From: Streptomyces chromofuscus
GTDB taxonomy: Bacteria; Actinomycetota; Actinomycetes; Streptomycetales; Streptomycetaceae
NCBI RefSeq assembly: GCF_015160875.1
Contig: NZ_CP063374.1
Span: forward strand, 1-64,000
Length of the DNA stretch: 64,000 nucleotides
Direction: 5' to 3'
In this document: piece by piece, positions 18,161-27,578 of the stretch
Position numbering within the stretch: the first letter of the stretch is position 1
Layout of the letters: the number at the start of each line of letters is the position of its first letter
Notes under the pieces: generated by a model
Told to the model about the DNA's origin: nothing
The model's database searches: none
Seen by the model: the letters and a program-made list of their open reading frames with translations, nothing else
Made by a program: the position numbers and the translations under genes

Positions 18161-18940
18161 TCAGGAGATGCGGTGCACGCGCTGGGTCGTCAGCTCGTAG
18201 CGGGCGCCCACGATCGCGAGCTGCCCGGTCGTCACCTTGGCGGCGAGGTCGGGTTCGGCGCCGAGGCGGGACCGGACGAGCCGTATGTTGGCGTCGATGG
18301 TCGCGTCGACGCGGGCATCGCCCTCCTTGGTGTGGTCGATGGCCGGGCTGATCTCGTCGGCCAGGTACTGGATGTGGGCCGGCAGCCGCTCCCCGTTCTC
18401 CTCCGCCTCGACGGCGGCCCGCACGGCACCGCACGACTGGTGGCCGAGGACCAGGACAAGGGGTATGGCGAGCTCCAGGACGCCGTAGGCGACGCTGCCG
18501 AGCACCGCCTCGTCGAGGACCTCACCGGCGCTGCGGACCGTCAGCAGATCTCCGAGGCCCTGGTCGAAGACCAGCTCCGGAGGGACGCGCGAGTCGACGC
18601 AGCTGAGGATCACCGCGAACGGATGCTGACCCGCTATCAGCGCCTGCCGTACGGCGGGCGTCTCGTCCGGGTGCCGCTCGCGGAAGGCGCTCCAGCGCAG
18701 GTTGCCCGCCTCCAGCGCGCGCAGTGCCTCCGCGGGCGTGCCGGGGCGGTGGCGCGGCGCCGTGGTGACGGCGGACGCGGGGGAGGCGCCGAGGGCGAGT
18801 CCGGCACCCAGCGCCGCGGCGCCGGTCAGTGCGGCGCGCAGGAGGCCACGGCGGGCGGGTGCGGTCGTGGCGGGAGATGCCGTGGCGGGAGAGGCCGGCT
18901 CGTGGCCGGTGCCTCCGACAGAGGTGTCGTCAAGGTTCAC
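18161..18940 (-). CDS. Tat-exported beta-type carbonic anhydrase
   Basis: The N-terminal ARRGLLRAALTGAAALGAG with ASPASA is a twin-arginine signal, so the folded enzyme is probably exported with its metal. The beta carbonic anhydrase zinc ligands are visible: Cys114 and the Asp116-Arg118 dyad in SCVDSRVPPE, then His167 and Cys170 in GHQSCGAV. The enzyme interconverts carbon dioxide and bicarbonate. Export of a beta-class enzyme is uncommon but known in actinomycetes. The gene ends at the shared terminator. Confidence 0.9.
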   Translation of the reverse strand: MNLDDTSVGGTGHEPASPATASPATTAPARRGLLRAALTGAAALGAGLALGASPASAVTTAPRHRPGTPAEALRALEAGNLRWSAFRERHPDETPAVRQALIAGQHPFAVILSCVDSRVPPELVFDQGLGDLLTVRSAGEVLDEAVLGSVAYGVLELAIPLVLVLGHQSCGAVRAAVEAEENGERLPAHIQYLADEISPAIDHTKEGDARVDATIDANIRLVRSRLGAEPDLAAKVTTGQLAIVGARYELTTQRVHRIS

Positions 18941-19237
18941 GGCCCTGAACGTATGCCGGGCTCCCGGCCGCGGAGTTCACGCTACTGAATCATGGTCTGG
19001 CGTGGTGAATTCATGGCCAATGGTTGATCGGTCCTTGGCGGAAGCCGGATCCGTCCTTGACCGTGTCGCCCGGACACCTCTCCCCGAGAGATCCGGGGCG
19101 CCCGATCCCCCTTTCGTGTCGTCACCGCTCCCTCTACGTGCGTACGCCCCGTCAACGCCCGGCGACCGGCCCAGAATTGTGCGGGCCGGAAGCCGGCGAG
19201 CCGGTGCCCCGACGCCGGGCGATCACAGGAGGCACGC

Positions 19238-20125
19238 ATGGACTACTACGACCTCGGCACGTACAGCCGTCCGGTGACGACCTCGTCCCCCGATGCCCAG
19301 CTGTGGTTCGACCGCGGCCTGATCTGGACGTACGCCTTCCACCACGAGGAGGCCGTCTCCTGCTTCGAGGCCGCCGTGGCCGCCGACCCCGACTGCGCGA
19401 TGGCCCACTGGGGCATCGCCTACGCCCTCGGCCCCAACTACAACAAGCCCTGGGACGCCTTCGACGAGCGGGAACTCGTCCATGCCGTGGACCGCACCCA
19501 CGCCGCCGTGGAACGCGCCCACGAGAAGTCGGCCGGCGTCACGCCCGTCGAACGCGCCCTGGTCGAGGCCCTGCGCGCCCGCTACCCGCAGTCGCGGGCC
19601 GTCGAGGACTGCTCGGTGTGGAACGAGCCGTACGCCGACCGCATGCGCGCGGTGTACGACCTCGCCCCCGACGACCTGGACGTCGCCACCCTGTACGCCG
19701 ACGCCCTGATGAACCTCACGCCCTGGCAGCTGTGGGACATCCGCACCGGAGAGCCCGCCGAGGGCGCCCGCACCCTCGAGGCCAAGGACGTCCTGGAGAG
19801 CGCGATCGCGACGGAGGAGGGCGCACGGCATCCCGGTGTGCTGCACCTGTACGTCCACCTGATGGAGATGTCGGCCACCCCCGAGTCGGCCCTGACCGTC
19901 GCCGACCGGCTGCGCGGCCTGGTGCCCGACGCCGGCCACCTCCTGCACATGCCCTCGCACCTGGACGTGCTCTGCGGCGACTACCGCCGGGTGGTCTCGG
20001 GCAACAGCGAGGCGATCGCCGCCGACGAGAAGTACCTCGCGCGGTCCGGGGCCATGAACTTCTACACCCTGTACCGCTCGCACAACTACCACTTCAAGAC
20101 TATCGCGCGGCAAGCCGCGCGATAA
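19238..20125 (+). pseudogene. TPR-repeat protein, cut off at a replicon junction
   Basis: The first 287 codons give a well-formed tetratricopeptide protein (FDRGLIWTYAFHHEEAVSCF, AMAHWGIAYALGPNYNKPW, HMPSHLDVLCGDY), of the kind that normally runs to more than 500 residues. Homology as I recall it stops after LYRSHNYHFK (about 20098), in the middle of a repeat. The last nine codons (TIARQAAR and stop) are simply the start of the hairpin array. The product is therefore about half length and probably not functional. GGAGG precedes the ATG. Confidence 0.85.
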
Positions 20126-20260
20126 TGACGGCTCCGCTGACGCTCCGCCAAATTCCCGCGCAAGCGCGGGAATTGAATTCCGCAAGCGGAATTCTAAAAG
20201 CGTGTCAATTCGCGCAAGCGCGAATTGCGAGCACCCACGCAAGCGCGTGTGCCTGGGCTG
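20099..20260. repeat. Telomere-like array of hairpins with GC-AA-GC apex
   Basis: Four perfect palindromes follow each other: 20101-20124 (arm TATCGCGCGGC), 20151-20174 (arm AATTCCCGCGC), 20175-20194 (arm GAATTCCGC) and 20206-20227 (arm CAATTCGCGC). In each, two adenines separate the arms. A fifth, imperfect one lies at 20231-20250. Closely packed hairpins with a shared loop are how the ends of Streptomyces linear replicons look. The loop here differs from the archetypal telomere, whose palindromes centre on TGC/GCA as I recall it. The ttrA-like, tap and tpg genes beside it support a replicon end. Confidence 0.7.
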
Positions 20261-20654
20261 GCGGCAAGGGGAGGTGCATCACGCTCGCGCCTGTGTAGGG
20301 CTTGGGAATCCCAGCCACCATCCCGCAACGGAAGTGACGGACCATCGGCCTGACGGGGTGCCGGCCCCACCGCAGTAACGGGCTCCGCTGCGCTCCACCC
20401 GAACCCCTCCCCCACCCTCGAAGTTGCCCCGACATGTTCATCAATACCCCGTCAGCATACACCACAACTCGCCGCATCCGGGCGAGTTTCAGCCATTTAT
20501 CACCCCAGGGCGGGGAAGATGGCACGTGGGTGATGCATCACAGGGCTTGGCTGTGTAGAGTCTGGAATCAGACACCACACCCCCGGCCACTCTCACCGCG
20601 CCGGACTTTCATTTCAGATTGCGCGCCACATTCCGCGAAAAGGAGAACACGGGA
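20261..20654 (+). promoter_or_regulatory. Subtelomeric non-coding region with two related promoter-like elements
   Basis: No gene is visible. Two related elements stand 259 bp apart. Each has TGCATCAC, a 9-10 nt gap, TGTGTAG and then a small stem-loop around GGAATC (20275-20319 and 20534-20577). In the second, TAGAGT fits a -10 box with a weak ATGCAT -35 box 17 bp upstream, and its stem is GTCTG/CAGAC. The second element probably drives the helicase gene; the first may be a duplicate promoter or a protein-binding site. Confidence 0.5.
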
Positions 20655-23045
20655 ATGGCCCTGAAACTGCGTGACCATCAGATCGAGGCCGTTGCCGCCA
20701 TTGTGCGCGGTCTCGATATCCCGCCGGGCGGCATTCTCGTTAATGGCCTGCGCGGACAGGTGCACGCCGCGTGTGGAACGGGAAAGACCATCATTGCGGC
20801 GGCGTCGGCAAAGCGTCTTGTCCCCAAGGGCCGCATTCTCGTGCTGGTGCCGACGCTGGATCTGCTGACCCAGACCGTCCAGGCGTGGCGCGCGGCTGGG
20901 CACACGGGGCCGGCGGTCGCGGTGTGCTCGCTCCAAGACGACCCGGAGCTGTGGAACCTCAAGGTGCGCTCCACCACGAACCCCGTGCAGCTGGCGCTGT
21001 GGCACGGGCAGGGGCCGGTGACCATCTTCGGGACATACGCCTCGCTGGGAGTCCTTGCAGAGGCGTTCGAGGGCGCCTACGGGCAGCAGTTGGCCCCGAT
21101 GGACCTGACGGTGGTCGATGAGGCCCACCGGACTTCGGGCTCGATGGGTAAGGCGTGGGCCGACGTCCACAACCAGGGCGTCATCCCGTCGCACCGCCGG
21201 CTGTACCTGACGGCCACGCCGCGGATCTGGGAGGAACGCCTCAACCGGGAGGTCGCCGAAGGGGTACGCGACCCGCTGCCGCGCGAGATGGCGGCCTCCA
21301 TGGACGACGAGAAGGTCTTTGGGCCGGTCCTCTACAAGCTCTCGCTCGCGTCGGCCGTGTCGCGTGGGCTGCTGGCGCGGTACCAGATCATCGTCCTGGA
21401 ACTGAAGGACCCGGTCGTCACCCCAGAGCGGCTGATGGGCGAGGACCGGCACACCGAGGAAGTCCGCGGGCAGCGCCTCGGGGCGCTCCAGGCCGCGCTC
21501 CTGCACACGATGGCGCAGCACGGGCTCCAGACCTGCATCACCTTCCACCACCGGACGATAGAGGCACAGGCTTACGCGGAGGGCCTGGAGCGCGTCGCGG
21601 CGAAGCTGCACGCCAACGAGCCGGAGAAGTACCCGGCGAAGATCTGGGCGGACTGGCTGTGCGGCGAGCACGTCCCCGAGCGCCGGCGCGAGGTCCTGGC
21701 AGGGTTCGGGTCCACGGCGCGGCGGGCCGTGCTCTCGAACTGCCGTGTCCTGGGCGAGGGCGTGGACATCCGAGCCGTGGACAGCGTCGCCCTGCTGGAC
21801 CCTAAGGGCGCTCCGCACGACATTGTCCAGGCCATCGGCCGGGCGCTCCGTCAAAAGCCAGGAGAAGGAAAGCTCGCCTCTCTGATCGTGCCGGTATTTC
21901 TCCAGCCCGGAGAAAAGCCAGAGGATATGTTCACCTCGGGATCGTATCGCCCGTTGGTGAAGGTATTGGAAGGTCTGCGGGCTCACGACGAAGAGGCCAT
22001 CGAGCTGCTCGCGATCCCTCAGGAGCCTCAGAAAGACGTCGCGCAGCCGTCCATGAACATCGGTGTCGCGCCAGAAGAGGGCGAGGAGGAATCCCGCTTG
22101 CTGCTCCGTTTTGCCGCCCCGAGGGATCCGGCGATGGTCGCGGACTGGGTTTCCTTCAACGTGATCGACACCGAACGCCAGGACTGGGCTCGCGGCTGGG
22201 CGAAACTGAAGGCGTACGTCGAGCGGGTCGGGAACGCACGGGTGCCGTACGGGCACCGGGAGGGTGCGACACCCCTTGGGCAGTGGGTCGCGGAGCAGCG
22301 ACGGGCCTACGCGGCCGGGGAAATGAGCGGGCAGCGCGCGCAGCGGCTGGAGCGGCTCGGCATGGTGTGGTCCGTGGCCGATGAACGCTTCCAGGAGAAC
22401 CTGGAAGCCGCCAAGGCCTACTACGGCCAGCACTGGACACTCTGCGCACCCCGCACCGCGACGATGCTGGACCGGCCGATCGGGCAATGGCTGTCCAACC
22501 TCCGCCGCCCAGGCGCCCTCGACGGGCACCCCGACTGGAAGACCGCGCTCGAGGCCGTGGACGAGGACTGGAACCCGGAGTGGCCGGCCGACTGGCAGCG
22601 GCACTACGCAGCCCTGCGGGAGCTGGTGGCCGACGAAGAGGGCCAGGCGGAGGTCCTGCCCGGGTTCACGGTCCACGGCATGGACATCGGGAAGTGGCTG
22701 GCCCGGCAGCGGAAGCCGGAGGTCTGGGAGGCCCTGACGGACGGGCAGCGTGAGCGCCTGGAGCAGCTCGGCATCACACCGCATGCCCCGAAGCCGGAGG
22801 AGCCCGCGAAACCGTCCACGACGCCTCTGAGCGCCTTCGAGCGGGGCGTAGCAGCCCTCGCGCAGTACAAGGCCCGCGAGGGCTCGGTGACCGTCCCCAG
22901 AGGCCACGTAGAGCGACTCGAAGACGGATCGGAGGTCAAGCTCGGAGTGTTTTTGTCGAACACCAAGACCAGGCGCGCCAAGCTCACCACCGACAGACTC
23001 GCCGCACTCGCCGCGCTGGGGCTGGAATGGGCCCTGGAAGGTTAA
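20655..23045 (+). CDS. ttrA: ttrA-like superfamily 2 helicase with helicase-associated (HA) repeats
   Basis: The 796-residue protein has the SF2 motifs in order: Walker A CGTGKT (about 40-45), PTLDLL, VDEAHRT (about 154-160), YLTATPR, and the late ILVLV- and QAIGRALRQ-type motifs VI. The C-terminal about 270 residues hold three HA-like units (GQWVAEQRRAY, GQWLSNLRRPG, GKWLARQRKPE, then LGVFLSNTKTRR), thought to bind nucleic acid. Helicases of this kind sit at the ends of Streptomyces linear chromosomes and plasmids and have been linked to conjugal transfer. ATG 20655 has AGGAG upstream; longer in-frame starts are weak. It is the first gene inside the hairpin array. Confidence 0.85.
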   Translation: MALKLRDHQIEAVAAIVRGLDIPPGGILVNGLRGQVHAACGTGKTIIAAASAKRLVPKGRILVLVPTLDLLTQTVQAWRAAGHTGPAVAVCSLQDDPELWNLKVRSTTNPVQLALWHGQGPVTIFGTYASLGVLAEAFEGAYGQQLAPMDLTVVDEAHRTSGSMGKAWADVHNQGVIPSHRRLYLTATPRIWEERLNREVAEGVRDPLPREMAASMDDEKVFGPVLYKLSLASAVSRGLLARYQIIVLELKDPVVTPERLMGEDRHTEEVRGQRLGALQAALLHTMAQHGLQTCITFHHRTIEAQAYAEGLERVAAKLHANEPEKYPAKIWADWLCGEHVPERRREVLAGFGSTARRAVLSNCRVLGEGVDIRAVDSVALLDPKGAPHDIVQAIGRALRQKPGEGKLASLIVPVFLQPGEKPEDMFTSGSYRPLVKVLEGLRAHDEEAIELLAIPQEPQKDVAQPSMNIGVAPEEGEEESRLLLRFAAPRDPAMVADWVSFNVIDTERQDWARGWAKLKAYVERVGNARVPYGHREGATPLGQWVAEQRRAYAAGEMSGQRAQRLERLGMVWSVADERFQENLEAAKAYYGQHWTLCAPRTATMLDRPIGQWLSNLRRPGALDGHPDWKTALEAVDEDWNPEWPADWQRHYAALRELVADEEGQAEVLPGFTVHGMDIGKWLARQRKPEVWEALTDGQRERLEQLGITPHAPKPEEPAKPSTTPLSAFERGVAALAQYKAREGSVTVPRGHVERLEDGSEVKLGVFLSNTKTRRAKLTTDRLAALAALGLEWALEG

Positions 23046-23098
23046 AGAATGGGGTAAGTTTATGGTTAAGTAATCTTGCCTGGAAAGGGTGCGGGGTC

Positions 23099-25198
23099 AT
23101 GGCATCTGAGGAAGAGTTGTTCGCGTCGGTCGACGCTCTGTTGAACGAGGAGCCGCACCTGCCGCCTCCGGCGGAGCGTGCTCGGCTGCGTGAGGCTGCC
23201 GGCATCACCCAGGCCCGCCTGGCCACCGCGTTGAAGACGACGACCCAGTCGGTGAAGAACTGGGAGAACGGCCGCAGCGAGCCGAAGTCTCCGCGGCTGG
23301 ATGCCTACCAGCGGCTGCTGAAGGGGTGGGCGGCGAAGTATCCCGCCCCCGGTGCAGCCCCGGCACATGCTCCGGCGCGAGCGGCGTCTACCGAGCCGGC
23401 CGCGTCCAGGGTGGAGACGGCAGATGCCCCTCAGACTCCCGCCGTTCCGGCTGCGGCGCCGGCTCGCCCGGCCTTCCGGCCCGCTCCGACATCGCGGCGG
23501 CCGACCACGCAGAAGGCGGCGCAGCCCGCAGCCGACCCGCGCTTCCCGCACGGGCCCCTCGCGGTCCTGGACGGTGACGGCTGCGCGTACGGCGTCGACG
23601 GGATCGTGCTGGACTGCCCGGCGACCACGGTGGTGGAGCTGGTGGAGTGGACGCTGCGTGAGTCCGGTCTCGGTGCGCCGAAGCTCAACCGGTACGGCAA
23701 GGACAGCGACCCGCTGATCGTGCTCACCGCCGCGGCTGCCGTGAAGCTTGGGCTGCCGGAGCGCCTGGAAGGCCACGAGCAGCGCCGCTCCCTGCGTCTG
23801 CCCGAGGACCATCCCGTGGTCAAGCAGGTGGTTAAAGCGAAGTGGCGTCTCACCCAGCGCGGGTTCGGCCCGTGGGCAAGGATCTACCGCAAGGCGCAGG
23901 GCCGCGAGCGGCAGTGCGTGCAGCTGGCGGTCCTGTCCTGGAACGCCCTTGATGAGCGGTCCTGGCCTGGCGTGAGCGAGATGGAGCCGGCCGACATCGC
24001 CCGCGTTCTGGGCGTGTACGCCACCCGGGTCATCACCCCGCGCGGATCGACAGCCGTGTCCGGGCTGGAACTGATGACGGCGCTGCGCCCGCCGACGAAG
24101 CCGGAGCGCGATGAGGAGACCGGGAACTGGGTGTCCGCCTACCACCCGGGATCGCTGGGGACGGAGCCGATGGACCCGGCGCCGCCGGAGGCCACCCCGG
24201 AGCACCCGGTGGTCGTTCAGTCCGGCTGGACGGGCGGCTTCCTCGATGAGGAGGCGTACCAGTGGGTGCGGCCGGTGGACCTGCTCACCGATGAGGAGTG
24301 CACGCTGCCCTTCGCGGTCGGCCTGGACCTCAACACCGCGTTCCTCGCCGCCGCGGCCCGCCTGGTCGTCGGCCTGTCCGCCCCGGACCCCTTCCACGCC
24401 CCGAAGTTCAACCCGAAGATCCCCGGGAGCTGGCTGGTCGACCTGAGCCACATCGAGCTGGACCCACGCCTGCCCTCGCCGTTCACGCCGGACGGCTCCC
24501 GGCCCACGGGACCGGCCTGGTACCAGACGCACACCGTCGCCTACGCCCAGGAGCTCGGCTACGACGTCCACCCGATCGAGGCGTACCTGCGCCGCGAGAC
24601 CGGCGCGTACCTGGACCCTTGGCACGACCGGCTCAAGAACGCCTACGTCGACACCCTCGCCGACCTCGGCGTCACCAAGGACCTGGACGACCGGGCCTTC
24701 CTTGCGGCAATGGAGCGGCACAAGGACGTCGACCCGGCGATGGCGGCCGTCCTCGCAGCCATCAAGGCCACCGTCAAGGGCGGCATCGGCAAACTGCGTG
24801 AACGCCCCCAGGGCAAGAAGTACAAGGAGGGCGAGCGGTGGCCGGCTCTTCAGCGGCCGACCTGGCGGCCCGACATCCGGGCCGCCGTCATCTCCAAGGC
24901 CCGGGTCAACATGCACCGCAAACTGCGCAACATGGCCACGATGACGGGCCTGTACCCGCTCGCCGTGCTCTCCGACTGCGTCGTCTACCCCTCACCGGGC
25001 GACAGCCCGCTCGACTTCCTGCCCTACGCCGCCTCCGGCAAGCCCCAGCCCGGAGGCTTCCGCCTCGGCCCCACCCCCGGCCTGGCCAAGCTCGAGGGCG
25101 TCCAGCCGATGCTGTGGGCGGTCGACCTGATGGAGAAGGGTTACAACCCGGCCCGCCACATCAAGGGCGGCGACGCCGTCCTGGACGAAGGCGAGTAG
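23099..25198 (+). CDS. tap: Telomere-associated protein Tap
   Basis: The 699-residue protein begins with an XRE-type helix-turn-helix (RLREAAGITQARLATALKTTTQSVKNWENG), followed by a Pro/Ala-rich linker (about 80-155) and a large conserved body of about 540 residues that matches what I know of Tap of Streptomyces linear replicons. Tap binds the hairpins in the 3' overhang of the telomere and recruits the terminal protein. The gene is 3 nt upstream of tpg, the usual operon. ATG 23099 is chosen over earlier in-frame codons because the HTH region begins just after it. The AT-rich 53-bp spacer upstream may hold a promoter. Confidence 0.9.
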   Translation: MASEEELFASVDALLNEEPHLPPPAERARLREAAGITQARLATALKTTTQSVKNWENGRSEPKSPRLDAYQRLLKGWAAKYPAPGAAPAHAPARAASTEPAASRVETADAPQTPAVPAAAPARPAFRPAPTSRRPTTQKAAQPAADPRFPHGPLAVLDGDGCAYGVDGIVLDCPATTVVELVEWTLRESGLGAPKLNRYGKDSDPLIVLTAAAAVKLGLPERLEGHEQRRSLRLPEDHPVVKQVVKAKWRLTQRGFGPWARIYRKAQGRERQCVQLAVLSWNALDERSWPGVSEMEPADIARVLGVYATRVITPRGSTAVSGLELMTALRPPTKPERDEETGNWVSAYHPGSLGTEPMDPAPPEATPEHPVVVQSGWTGGFLDEEAYQWVRPVDLLTDEECTLPFAVGLDLNTAFLAAAARLVVGLSAPDPFHAPKFNPKIPGSWLVDLSHIELDPRLPSPFTPDGSRPTGPAWYQTHTVAYAQELGYDVHPIEAYLRRETGAYLDPWHDRLKNAYVDTLADLGVTKDLDDRAFLAAMERHKDVDPAMAAVLAAIKATVKGGIGKLRERPQGKKYKEGERWPALQRPTWRPDIRAAVISKARVNMHRKLRNMATMTGLYPLAVLSDCVVYPSPGDSPLDFLPYAASGKPQPGGFRLGPTPGLAKLEGVQPMLWAVDLMEKGYNPARHIKGGDAVLDEGE

Positions 25199-25201
25199 AC
25201 C

Positions 25202-25759
25202 GTGGGAGAGATCGACGACGCCATCGAACGCGCCGACCAGGAAGCCTTCACCCGCCAGCCGCCCAAGACCCTCCAGGCCCGCATCAACTTCCTGGTGAAG
25301 CAGCTCAAGACGACCAAAGCCGTTGCCCAGGAGATCGGGGTCAGCCAGCGGTCGGTGGAGCGATACCGCAAGGGCGAACGCAAGCACCCGCCCCAGGCCA
25401 TCGCCGAACGGATCGACGCGGCCGTACGGGCCCGCTGGCAGCCACAAGTGCGAAAACGCCGGCGCAAGCAGGCCGCCACCACACGCGGGATCACCGTGGA
25501 GACAAGGGCCCGGTTCGGCTACACCGCACCGATCGGCACGACCGACGACGGACGCTTCCGCCGCCTCACCGTCCACCTCCCCGCGGTCTACGCACAACGC
25601 CTGTTCAACGCCCGCGACGCCGGAGCCAGCGACCAGCAGATGCGCCAGATCATCGCCGAAGGCTTCAAAGACATCTACTTCCAGGACGGCGGAAACCGCG
25701 CCTTGGGACTCACCGACGTCACCCTCAACGACATCGACTACCTCGACCTCGACTACTGA
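25202..25759 (+). CDS. tpg: Telomere terminal protein Tpg
   Basis: Tpg is covalently attached to the 5' ends of Streptomyces linear DNA and primes end patching. The length (185 residues), the N-terminal RINFLVKQLKTTKAVAQEIGVSQ with a helix-turn-helix, the basic RKRRRKQAATTRG stretch, the GYTAPIGTTDDGRFRRLTV core and the acidic tail DIDYLDLDY all agree with this family. The GTG start follows the tap stop by 3 nt. Intact tap-tpg genes mean this sequence belongs to, or derives from, a linear replicon. Confidence 0.93.
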   Translation: MGEIDDAIERADQEAFTRQPPKTLQARINFLVKQLKTTKAVAQEIGVSQRSVERYRKGERKHPPQAIAERIDAAVRARWQPQVRKRRRKQAATTRGITVETRARFGYTAPIGTTDDGRFRRLTVHLPAVYAQRLFNARDAGASDQQMRQIIAEGFKDIYFQDGGNRALGLTDVTLNDIDYLDLDY

Positions 25760-25828
25760 CCCGGCGCCGACCGGGGCAGGAACCTGTCCAGTCGCTGTGC
25801 GAGCCGAAGAGGACATCGGGGGTGAGGT

Positions 25829-27217
25829 GTGGCCGCAGGGGTGTTGCGAACCGTGCCGCTGGCCGGGGAGCTGACCGCGTCGCTGATCAGCCGGGTGGCT
25901 GCCCGCTACGGTCTCGCAGCCAGCAGCGTGATGCGGCTGTGGACGTGCCGCAACTCCCCCAGCCGGCACGATGGCGGCGGTGTGAGGGCAGATGCGGAGG
26001 TCGTCCTGAACGGGGCCGGGCGGGGTGTCCTCGCCGAGCTGTGCGGGGTGGAACCGGCGGTGCTGGTGCGCGCTCTTCCGTCGTTCACCGTGGACGATCC
26101 CACGATCAGCACCGGCCGGGACGCCTCCCTGGCGCAGGCACGGTGGCGGGCGGCGGCCGCGGTGGCGGGGGAAGCAGCGTTCGGCTGCCGGCTGTGCACA
26201 GCGCGGCGCACCGGGCAGGCGCTGCGGGCGGTGCGGTATCTGCCGCGCCGGCAGCGGGTCTGCCTGCGGCACGGGCGCTGGCTGCTGGACGCGGACGCCG
26301 ACCAGCCGCTGGAACACCTCGATCTGCGCCTGCTGCCGGAGGTGGTGGCCGCGCAGCGGCGGTGGCCGGGCGTGGCACGGCGTGCGGTGCGCGCCGGGGT
26401 GGAGCCGCAGCAGGCGTTCACACTGGCGCATGCGGTGGTGGCCCGCTGGTGGGAGCAGGCTCTGTACTGGGAGCAGGAGGAGGTCTGGCCGCGCCGTCTG
26501 CACCACTTGGCGGGCGGCAACGCGGGATCACGGCTTGAGTGGTGGCGGATCGTCGGCCGGGACGCGGCGATCTTCCCGGAGGTGACGGCCGTGGCACAGG
26601 CGCTGCTGGAGCCGGCCATGGCTGAGGTGGCCTGGCGGGCAAGCGGCGGGATGCAGCCTCGTGCGCGGGGCACCGACGATGCGTTCTGTCACCGGCTGGG
26701 CGAGCTGGTAGGCCGCACCTGGCTGGGACCCGAGCTTGCGGCTGACCACGGCAGCCCGCTGAACGACTGGAGGGGTGCGATCGTGCGCGCCCGCCGCCAC
26801 GAGACGGGGCCGGCGGGGTGGCGGGAGGATCCGTGGCGGCTGAAGCGGGAACAGCAGCCCGCCACGATGGCCGGCCAGCTGCGCGTCATGGCGGCAGAAG
26901 CCCAGTCGGGCGGCTCGGGGACCCGGTGGCGGGCTACGGTGAGCGCCGAACAGCGGTTCCGTATCACGCAGTTGGTCGACGAGGCGCGTGAACAGCTGGT
27001 GGAGCTGCGCGGCGTGCACAGCGGCACCACCGCCGAGGTGGCCCGCACCCTGCTGGAGCACCTCAGCCACAGTGCCGCCCTGATCGACCAGGCCCTCGTG
27101 CACACCGCCACCGCGGCCGTCGCCGCCGGGGTGGCACTGGAGGAGGTCGCCGCGTGGTCCCGCCTGCCCGCCCAGGAGCTGGCCGAGGTGCTCGCCGCGG
27201 GTGAAGGAGAGGACTGA
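25829..27217 (+). CDS. TniQ-family protein 1
   Basis: TniQ/TnsD proteins choose the target site for Tn7-like and Tn5053-like transposons. This 462-residue protein has the TniQ layout: an opening ELTASLISRVAARYGL helix, then a zinc site of Cys120-x2-Cys123 and Cys145-x2-His148 (CRLC ... VCLRHGRWLL), followed by the WWRIVGRDAAIFPEV stretch. The C-terminal about 200 residues are helical with no HA repeats, so it differs from the second TniQ protein at 31658. GTG 25829 is taken as the start. It stands 70 nt after tpg, on the same strand; a separate promoter in the gap is not obvious. Confidence 0.82.
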   Translation: MAAGVLRTVPLAGELTASLISRVAARYGLAASSVMRLWTCRNSPSRHDGGGVRADAEVVLNGAGRGVLAELCGVEPAVLVRALPSFTVDDPTISTGRDASLAQARWRAAAAVAGEAAFGCRLCTARRTGQALRAVRYLPRRQRVCLRHGRWLLDADADQPLEHLDLRLLPEVVAAQRRWPGVARRAVRAGVEPQQAFTLAHAVVARWWEQALYWEQEEVWPRRLHHLAGGNAGSRLEWWRIVGRDAAIFPEVTAVAQALLEPAMAEVAWRASGGMQPRARGTDDAFCHRLGELVGRTWLGPELAADHGSPLNDWRGAIVRARRHETGPAGWREDPWRLKREQQPATMAGQLRVMAAEAQSGGSGTRWRATVSAEQRFRITQLVDEAREQLVELRGVHSGTTAEVARTLLEHLSHSAALIDQALVHTATAAVAAGVALEEVAAWSRLPAQELAEVLAAGEGED

Positions 27218-27578
27218 CACGACCGGCGGCAGCCGAATGGCGGCGCGGGCCGGCCGGCATCCGGCAAGCCGTTGCCGACAGGGTGCGGCGCGGCGGGGTG
27301 AGAGTGCAGGACTTTGCACTGACACCGGTGCCCCCGCCCGGCACTCTGGGTGCCGCGCGCAGCCCAACATCCGGCGGCTGCACCGATGTTGGTTACCGGC
27401 CGGTTCTCCTGCGCGGCAGGTCAGGCATGGCGTTGTGTGGAGTACGTGATCACCGACAGCAGCCGGGAGGCCGCATTGTCCGCGGTACCCGGAGCCAGGA
27501 GCCGCATCCCCGAGCCGCACAGTACGGGTGGTGCTGTGCGACGCGAAGGCGCTACGGCTGTAGATGCCAGCCTGATCG
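27218..27578. other. Gene-free spacer of 361 bp upstream of tnsA
   Basis: The open frames are short and unconvincing. The clearest structure is a perfect 8-bp inverted repeat, CCAACATC-13nt-GATGTTGG (27364-27392), that could be an operator for the tns operon or a terminator of tniQ1. The block lies where the end of a Tn7-like element would be expected next to tnsA, but I cannot define end repeats. Confidence 0.4.
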
